This document shows positions 58,781 to 64,000 of a stretch of DNA of 64,000 nucleotides, in pieces. The notes below the pieces were generated by a model. That model worked only from the letters and a program-made list of their open reading frames with translations. It was not told where the DNA came from and searched no databases. The stretch is from Gaetbulibacter_B jejuensis (GTDB taxonomy: Bacteria > Bacteroidota > Bacteroidia > Flavobacteriales > Flavobacteriaceae), in NCBI RefSeq assembly GCF_039524015.1, contig NZ_BAAAGF010000002.1, positions 62,001 to 126,000 on the forward strand, read 5' to 3'. The stretch's first letter is position 1; the number at the start of each line of letters is the position of its first letter. A program made the position numbers and the translations under genes.

Positions 58781-60184
58781 ATGAGAAACATTTTATTTCT
58801 ACTCAGTATTCTTGTATCCATTTCAGTAACTGCACAAGAAGATGCTGATAACATTAAAAAAATATACTCAACATCATTAACCAACGGAAAAAGCTACGAA
58901 TGGTTAGACCATTTATCTAATCAAATTGGAGGTCGACTTTCAGGTTCTTTAAATGCTGAAAAGGCAGTTGAATATACTAAAGAAGAACTAGAAAAATTAG
59001 GTTTAGACAAAGTATGGTTGCAACCAGTTATGGTACCAAGATGGGTAAGAGGAGCACCTGAGTTTGCATATATTGAAACCTCTCCAGGAAAAACTACCAG
59101 TGTAAATATTTGTGCCTTAGGAGGCTCGATAGCAACTCCAAGTGGAGGTATAAAAGCTAATGTAGTTGAGGTTAAAAGTTTGGATGAATTAGAGACTCTA
59201 GGCAAAGAAAAAATAGAAGGTAAGATTGTATTTTTTAATAGGCCAATGCAAGCTGACTTAATCAATACTTTTGAAGCTTATGGAGGTTGTGTAGACCAAA
59301 GATATGCAGGAGCAAGAGAAGCAGGAAAGTTTGGAGCTGTTGGTGTAATTGTACGTTCAGTTAATTTAAGGTTAGACGATTATCCGCATACAGGAAGCAT
59401 GAGTTATGGCGATTTACCTAACTCACAACGTATTCCTTCAGCAGCAATAAGCACTAACGATGCTGAGTTGCTTAGTAATATGCTAGGTTTAAATAAAGAT
59501 ATTAAGTTTTACTTCAGTCAGCATTGTCAACAATTAAAAGATGTGCAGTCTTATAATGTTATTGGAGAAATTACAGGTAGTGAATTTCCTAACGAATATA
59601 TTATTGTTGGTGGTCATTTAGATTCATGGGATTTAGGTGATGGTTCTCACGATGATGGAGCAGGTTGTGTGCAATCTATGGATGTATTACGACTGCTAAA
59701 AGAAAGTGGTATAAAACCAAAGCGTAGTATTCGTGTGGTGTTGTTTATGAATGAAGAAAACGGACTTAGAGGAGGACGAAAATATGCTGAAGTTGCAAAG
59801 GCAAAAGGCGAGAAGCACGTTTTTGCTTTAGAAAGTGATTCAGGTGGATTTACACCTAGAGGCTTTACTTTTGATTGCAGTGATGCAGTTTTTAATAAAG
59901 TTTTAGGTTGGAAAGAACTCTTTAAACCCTACTTAATTCATTATTTTGAAAAAGGAGGAAGTGGAGCAGATATTGGACCTTTAAAAGATGATAATATTGT
60001 ATTAGCAGGTTTAAGACCAGATTCTCAACGTTATTTTGATCACCATCATGCTGCTAATGATACTTTTGAGCATGTTAATAAAAGAGAGCTAGAGCTTGGT
60101 GCTGCAACAATGACTGCTTTGGTATATTTGTTTGATAAATATGGTACTGAAACAATTACAGATAAAACTGAGTTGAAAGATTAA
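58781..60184 (+). CDS. exported M28 family zinc aminopeptidase
   Basis: A 467-residue exported peptidase: signal peptide about 1-18 (ends VTAQ), PA-like insert (about 130-240, GKIVFFNRPM, GAVGVIVRSV) and M28 catalytic domain (about 265-467). Zinc and catalytic residues visible: His in GGHLDSWD, Asp in HDDGAG, Glu-Glu in MNEENGLRGG, Asp in LESDSGG and His in YFDHHHAANDTFEH. It removes N-terminal residues from peptides outside the cell. Single gene; a near-consensus -7 box TATCTTTA lies at 58750-58757. Confidence 0.95.
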   Translation: MRNILFLLSILVSISVTAQEDADNIKKIYSTSLTNGKSYEWLDHLSNQIGGRLSGSLNAEKAVEYTKEELEKLGLDKVWLQPVMVPRWVRGAPEFAYIETSPGKTTSVNICALGGSIATPSGGIKANVVEVKSLDELETLGKEKIEGKIVFFNRPMQADLINTFEAYGGCVDQRYAGAREAGKFGAVGVIVRSVNLRLDDYPHTGSMSYGDLPNSQRIPSAAISTNDAELLSNMLGLNKDIKFYFSQHCQQLKDVQSYNVIGEITGSEFPNEYIIVGGHLDSWDLGDGSHDDGAGCVQSMDVLRLLKESGIKPKRSIRVVLFMNEENGLRGGRKYAEVAKAKGEKHVFALESDSGGFTPRGFTFDCSDAVFNKVLGWKELFKPYLIHYFEKGGSGADIGPLKDDNIVLAGLRPDSQRYFDHHHAANDTFEHVNKRELELGAATMTALVYLFDKYGTETITDKTELKD

Positions 60185-60272
60185 TAGCTTATAAATGTTT
60201 TTAAAACTCTGAATTTAAGACGAGTAAGAGTAAAAATTTTATATATTTATTATATGTATAAAATCAACCACT

Positions 60273-61007
60273 ATGAAACTCGTGCTATTTTCACTAGGTT
60301 TATCTTTAATCATAACCACTATTGGAATTTTCTTTGATGAAGATAAAAAGTCAAACGACACAACTCCCGATGAAGAAGGGAAAAAATCAAAGTTCATTTT
60401 TAATAAAAGTAGTTTAACAACTAAAAATATTCTTTTGTTTGCAGTTAATGTTGCTGCATTGGTTGTGTCCTACATAATGATACAAACTGAAGCAAATGAG
60501 AATGATGATTTAAAGAAAAACATTAGTCAGTCCAAATCACTTTTAAATGAAGCAAATGAAAAATTAAACAATCAACAAGCTCAAATATTTTCTGGTTTTG
60601 AAAAGCTTAAAAAGCAATTGGATAGACAAGGTAGTAAAACAAATGCTATTAGTAATTCAATATCTGAATTGACCGAAAACATAGAAGCCTACTCTTCATC
60701 ATCTAAAAATCTAATGAGTTCGCTTAATCGGTCACTTACAATTAAAGATGTTGGAACTAAAGCAAAATTAATTCCAGAGTTTTCTATTCCTGTTGGTGAA
60801 AAATCGGCTTTAACTATTGATGGTAAAAACCAAATAGCAGTTTATAGTGAGACTAGTAGATATTCTTATTTTATACTAAATGGTAAAAGACAGAAGCTAT
60901 ATCCTGCTCAAGAAATACCATTTACTGATGAAAATGGTATTGAACAAATCTTGGTTTATCATGGCGTAATAAATGAAAAACATAATTTTACAATAAAATC
61001 AAAGTAA
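60273..61007 (+). CDS. coiled-coil membrane protein, unknown
   Basis: A 244-residue protein: a hydrophobic N-terminal span (about 1-18), a polar stretch with Asp/Glu/Lys, a second span (about 52-72, NILLFAVNVAALVVSYIMI), a coiled coil (about 80-145, SQSKSLLNEANEKLNNQQAQ) and a small beta-rich end domain (about 160-244). The N-terminal segment may act as a signal anchor. Function unknown; 12 bp before a DinB-like gene on the same strand. Confidence 0.7.
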   Translation: MKLVLFSLGLSLIITTIGIFFDEDKKSNDTTPDEEGKKSKFIFNKSSLTTKNILLFAVNVAALVVSYIMIQTEANENDDLKKNISQSKSLLNEANEKLNNQQAQIFSGFEKLKKQLDRQGSKTNAISNSISELTENIEAYSSSSKNLMSSLNRSLTIKDVGTKAKLIPEFSIPVGEKSALTIDGKNQIAVYSETSRYSYFILNGKRQKLYPAQEIPFTDENGIEQILVYHGVINEKHNFTIKSK

Positions 61008-61019
61008 CCTTTTAAATCA

Positions 61020-61589
61020 ATGAAAAAGATAAGCATTACTGCACTTTTAATTTTTGTATCTATAAATGTGAAAGCACAAGATAATTTACCTTATTACGAA
61101 ATCCCTGAATATTCAGATACTTACACAGCAGGAACTGTAGCCGCAAGAATGATAGATGGTTTAGGGTTTAGGTTTTATTGGGCTACAGATGGATTGACAG
61201 AAGAGGATTTAAGTTATAAACCTATTGGTGGCTCACGCTCTACAGGAGAAACCGTTGATCATGTTTTAACACTTTCTTATGTGATTTTAAGTGCAGCTTT
61301 ACATCAACCATATGATAAAAAAGACACCTCACAATTAAGTTTTGAAGAAAAACGTAAACAAACATTAATCAATTTAAAAACAGCTGCTGATATTTTAAGA
61401 GCTAGTGATGATGTATCAAAATTTGTTATTGTTTTTGGAGAAAGAGAAAATCCTTTTTGGAATGCTATTAATGGCCCAATTGCCGATGCAATATGGCATT
61501 CAGGACAAATAGCATCTTATAGAAGAACTTCAGGAAATCCAATAAATTCTAATATTAATCATTTTACAGGCACTGTGAAAAGTAATTAG
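61020..61589 (+). CDS. exported DinB-like protein
   Basis: A 189-residue four-helix DinB/DfsB-type protein with a signal peptide (about 1-20, ends VKAQ). Helices: TYTAGTVAARMIDGLGFRFY, TGETVDHVLTLSYVILSAAL, EKRKQTLINLKTAADILR, ADAIWHSGQIASYRRTSGNP. The His near 78 (VDHV) and the His of IWHSGQIASYRR are the expected metal ligands. Such exported forms act as thiol-dependent or unknown metalloenzymes. Its end overlaps by 4 bp the convergent response regulator gene. Confidence 0.82.
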   Translation: MKKISITALLIFVSINVKAQDNLPYYEIPEYSDTYTAGTVAARMIDGLGFRFYWATDGLTEEDLSYKPIGGSRSTGETVDHVLTLSYVILSAALHQPYDKKDTSQLSFEEKRKQTLINLKTAADILRASDDVSKFVIVFGERENPFWNAINGPIADAIWHSGQIASYRRTSGNPINSNINHFTGTVKSN

Positions 61590-61999
61590 TTTACTAAGGC
61601 TGTAATTTCACTAGCTATATGTTTTATTTTTTCGCGAGTAATAGGTTTAATAATGTAGTTTGAAACGTTTTGGTACTCGTTAGCTTTTTGAATATCGTTA
61701 GGATCAATTGAGGAACTAACAATAAAAATGATAATTTTCTTTTTGGTTTTGTGTTTTACAAACTCGTCAAGAAACTGCCATCCATCCATAATAGGCATAT
61801 TCAAATCCAGTAAAATAAGTTCAGGAAGTTCTTCTTCATTATTAGCTTTCATTAATGGCGTTAAGTGATTTATAGCATCTTCTCCATTAGAGAATACTAA
61901 AATGTTTTGACAGATTTTTTCCTTATCGAACATCTTTTTTGTTGTAAAAACAAAAATAGGATCGTCGTCTATTATGTATAGGGTGTTAATTGATTTCAT
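61586..61999 (-). CDS. single-domain response regulator
   Basis: A 137-residue stand-alone receiver domain: acidic pocket YIIDDDPIFVF (Asp11-Asp12 region), phospho-acceptor Asp in ILLDLNMPIMDGWQFL (about 69), Thr/Ser switch FIVSSSIDP and Lys in YIIKPITREKI. No output domain, so it acts by protein contact or in a phosphorelay. Its gene overlaps the end of the PAS histidine kinase gene by 14 bp, making the pair an operon. Confidence 0.95.
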   Translation of the reverse strand: MKSINTLYIIDDDPIFVFTTKKMFDKEKICQNILVFSNGEDAINHLTPLMKANNEEELPELILLDLNMPIMDGWQFLDEFVKHKTKKKIIIFIVSSSIDPNDIQKANEYQNVSNYIIKPITREKIKHIASEITALVN

Positions 62000-63473
62000 G
62001 TTTTAAATGTAGTAAAAATGTTGTACCAATACCTACTTCACTTTCAACTTCTATTTTTCCACCTATTGCTTCTACCTGATTTTTGGTTATAAATAACCCA
62101 AGACCTCTAGAATCTTTGTGCTTGTGAAAGGTTTTGTACATTCCAAATAATTTTTTTCTGTGTCTGTTTAGGTCGATACCCATTCCATTGTCTTCAATTT
62201 TTAAAACAAGATATTGGTTATCGTCAGTAAAACTAGTGCTGATATTAATTTTTGGAGTAACATCAGGCTTTCTATACTTTATACTATTGCTAATAAAATT
62301 TAAAAGAATGCTGTCTAAATAAGCAGGTACAGTATTTATGATAAGATGTTCTGGTACATTATTGATTATGCTTCCATCATTTTCTAAGATGTGTGCTTTT
62401 AAGCTTTCTTTTGTTTTGTTTATGGCTTCATAAAGATTGGTTGGTGTTAAATCTTCATGCAGTTTTGTGTTTAAAATAGCAACTTGGTTAAGGTTTTCTA
62501 CCGTTTCACTTAAATTATTAACTGCAGTGTCAACTAGAGGAAAATAGCTATTATCAGTAGCTTCAGGTTCTTCGTGTTTCATCAAGTCTAGTAACATTTC
62601 TAAGTTACCAGAATGTGAACGCAAATTATGCGAAACTATGTGAGCAAAGTTTAATAATCTTGAGTTTTGGTCTTTAGTGATTTCTAAAAGGGTGTTAACT
62701 TTTTTTTCAGATTCTTTTCGTTTAGTAATATCATTTATTTGAGCGACTAGGTGAAGAGGTGTGCCATCTTCATTACTAACTAAAGATACACTAAGACTAG
62801 CCCAAATTATACTTCCATTTTTATGAAGATATCTTTTTTCTATCTGAAAATTTGAGATTTCATTACTTAATAATTTTGCAAATTTTTTATCTCCTAAAGT
62901 AGTGTCTTCTTTGTGAGTTATATCTTTAAAATTAAAAGTTTTAAACTCATCAGTAGTATAACCTAGTATGTTTCTTAAGCTTTGGTTTACCCTAATGAAT
63001 TTACCCTCTAAACTTACAATAGCCATTCCAATGGAGGCACTGTCAAAAGTTTTTCTAAACTGTTGTTCTCTAAGTGCAACCTTTTTTTGAGTTTTATTTT
63101 TCTCAGTAATGTCTTGAAATAGTCCTTGAACTTTTACGCATTTTTCATTCTCTAATACAGGAAAACCAATAGCGCGAACCCATTTTTCTCGACCTTTAGC
63201 ACTTACAAGTTCTAATTCTACGTCATAAGGTTCTCCTTGCTCAATACATCTATTGAAATAGTAAGTTATTTTATCTCTAGAGTAGCCTTCTTTGTAAAAA
63301 TCTAGTGCTTTTTCAAGTTCTATATTATAGGATTTTCCAACATCATGAATTTCTCTGGTTATATCACTCCATTGAATTTCATAAGGTTCTAGTAATACTT
63401 GCCATGTTCCAATTTTTGCAGCTTTCTGAATAAAATCGAGAACTTGCTGAGAGTCGTTTACATTGAATTGCAT
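61986..63473 (-). CDS. PAS-domain histidine kinase
   Basis: A 495-residue soluble histidine kinase with no transmembrane span: N-terminal PAS-like segment (about 1-130), a second PAS (about 133-257, FDSASIGMAIVSLEGKFIRV, HKEDTTLGDKKFAKLL) with PAC motif, dimerisation helix with the phospho-His motif FAHIVSHNLRSHSGN (about 277-291) and ATPase domain (NSIKYRKPD, LKIEDNGMGIDL, GLGLFITKNQVEAIGGKIE). The HNLR H-box is the Flavobacteria form. It senses a cytoplasmic cue and probably phosphorylates the partner receiver. Confidence 0.95.
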   Translation of the reverse strand: MQFNVNDSQQVLDFIQKAAKIGTWQVLLEPYEIQWSDITREIHDVGKSYNIELEKALDFYKEGYSRDKITYYFNRCIEQGEPYDVELELVSAKGREKWVRAIGFPVLENEKCVKVQGLFQDITEKNKTQKKVALREQQFRKTFDSASIGMAIVSLEGKFIRVNQSLRNILGYTTDEFKTFNFKDITHKEDTTLGDKKFAKLLSNEISNFQIEKRYLHKNGSIIWASLSVSLVSNEDGTPLHLVAQINDITKRKESEKKVNTLLEITKDQNSRLLNFAHIVSHNLRSHSGNLEMLLDLMKHEEPEATDNSYFPLVDTAVNNLSETVENLNQVAILNTKLHEDLTPTNLYEAINKTKESLKAHILENDGSIINNVPEHLIINTVPAYLDSILLNFISNSIKYRKPDVTPKINISTSFTDDNQYLVLKIEDNGMGIDLNRHRKKLFGMYKTFHKHKDSRGLGLFITKNQVEAIGGKIEVESEVGIGTTFLLHLKHEIN

Positions 63474-63510
63474 ATATAGCTATTAGTTTTAAGGTATTAT
63501 TGGGATAATT

Positions 63511-63540
63511 CAAATATACAATTTGAAATGAAATTTGCAA
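63511..63540 (-). promoter_or_regulatory. promoter of PAS kinase: TTG-N19-TATATTTG
   Basis: On the minus strand -33 TTG (63540-63538) and exact -7 TATATTTG (63518-63511) at 19-base spacing, 37 bases before the ATG at 63473. Confidence 0.65.
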
Positions 63541-63607
63541 TTATACCGTTACTAATAACTTAATGGTTTTGATTACTTAACAATGTTTGAGTATGCTTCT
63601 TAAACAT

Positions 63608-64000
63608 TTAATCGGTCTTTTTACGTTTAATAAATCTTATAACAAAGAAAATAGCACTTAGTAAACCTATAAAAACAGCTGTAGCTATCATTTCTTTATT
63701 AGAAAGATTAGATAAGAAATATATAATAATGCCAATTGATAGAATTGGAACAGTTAGTCCACCAGGAATTTTAAATTCACCAGCCTCAGATTTTTTAGTT
63801 TTCCTAAGTTTTATAACTGAAAGTGCTACACCCAAGTAAAGTAAAAGAATAGAGCTAGTAGCAATAATTACAAGTTGTTCAAAACTTCCTGTAGATGCAA
63901 ATAAAAACACCAAAAAACCATGTACAATAATTGCAATGTATGGTGTAGCAAATTTAGGGTGGATTTTAGCTAGTGGTTTTATAGGAATAACTTTGTCTCT
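63608..64000 (-). CDS. APC family amino-acid permease, 5' end beyond window
   Basis: The frame is open from the right edge (first codon 64000-63998) to the stop at 63608-63610, giving the last 130 residues. An internal TTG at 63913 is not the start: the codons before it read KVIPIKPLAKIHPKFATPY and then continue without a break. Three to four spans follow (IAIIVHGFLVFLFAST, VIIATSSILLLYLGVALSVI, VPILSIGIIIYFLS, TAVFIGLLSAIFFVI), with the K-IHPKF-TPY-AI loop typical of the APC amino-acid transporter family. The substrate cannot be called from the fragment. Confidence 0.88.
   Translation of the reverse strand, partial: RDKVIPIKPLAKIHPKFATPYIAIIVHGFLVFLFASTGSFEQLVIIATSSILLLYLGVALSVIKLRKTKKSEAGEFKIPGGLTVPILSIGIIIYFLSNLSNKEMIATAVFIGLLSAIFFVIRFIKRKKTD

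Noticed and set aside
1..64000. tRNA, rRNA, CRISPR arrays, insertion sequences, prophage
   Set aside because: Both strands were scanned by eye for cloverleaf arms, short regular spacer repeats, transposase motifs and terminal inverted repeats; none was found. A tool search could still find divergent cases.

Overview
The window is AT-rich and reads as chromosome from a marine member of the Flavobacteriaceae (Bacteroidota). The evidence is direct: T9SS type A sorting tails, FecIRA-like and TonB-dependent receptor loci, type II and type III glutamine synthetases side by side, DUF3078/DUF4197/DUF4920 proteins, a YpdA-type reductase, many -7 boxes fitting TAnnTTTG, and few Shine-Dalgarno sequences. 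No rRNA, tRNA, CRISPR array, insertion sequence, prophage or integrase was seen. Most of it is ordinary housekeeping chromosome; the most accessory-looking stretch is 35.6-38.4 kb.

Layout. 0-5 kb: a truncated surface lipoprotein gene diverges from an ECF sigma / FecR anti-sigma / TonB-receptor operon, followed by a 50-codon conserved small gene. 5-11 kb: secreted endonuclease I with a T9SS tail, a BlaR1/BlaI pair with a tandem palindromic operator, and a Na/Ca exchanger. 11-14.4 kb: head-to-head glutamine synthetases GSII and GSIII, then a 47-codon secreted peptide gene. 15-23 kb: barrel protein, PurM, DUF3078 protein, a minimal ABC transporter, RF1 (prfA), a lipoprotein, pyrF and a BtuF-like binding protein. 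23-27.3 kb: a TonB receptor plus surface lipoprotein uptake pair, with two paralogous tiny proteins around it. 27.7-32 kb: small secreted proteins, a thioredoxin fusion, an OmpA-family protein. 32-35.5 kb: fused acyl-CoA mutase IcmF.

35.6-38 kb holds a MORN/YwqK-type repeat protein, an Imm22-like immunity protein and a small secreted protein. The 5' flanks of the first two are homologous, as expected of a shuffled or duplicated immunity-gene array. 38-46 kb: AsnC regulator, YpdA/MFS operon behind a possible attenuator, DUF1684 lipoprotein, a five-repeat T9SS protein with a beta-helix partner, CrcB with a SRPBCC/GyrI-like protein. 46-51.5 kb: MazG-like hydrolase, IlvE, a DUF4920 / haem lipoprotein / mnmD operon, an epimerase and YceI. 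51.6-58.7 kb: grpE-dnaJ, a candidate small RNA, and a tight five-gene operon (Na-efflux-type ABC exporter, MscS channel, sigma-54-activator-like response regulator without a DNA-binding domain, PPK2). 58.8-64 kb: M28 peptidase, coiled-coil membrane protein, DinB-like protein, a PAS histidine kinase/response regulator pair, and the 3' part of an APC permease.

Starts were moved downstream to an ATG where an upstream TTG/GTG start would fall inside or next to a -7 box or would spoil a signal peptide. Non-ATG starts were kept where no ATG serves (795, 20845, 37025, 49159). I saw no single large undescribed system. The strongest leads are the duplicated immunity-gene flanks, two candidate small RNAs, a response regulator missing its usual output parts, a DnaJ with only one zinc centre, and a BlaR1 with a receptor-plug-like tail.
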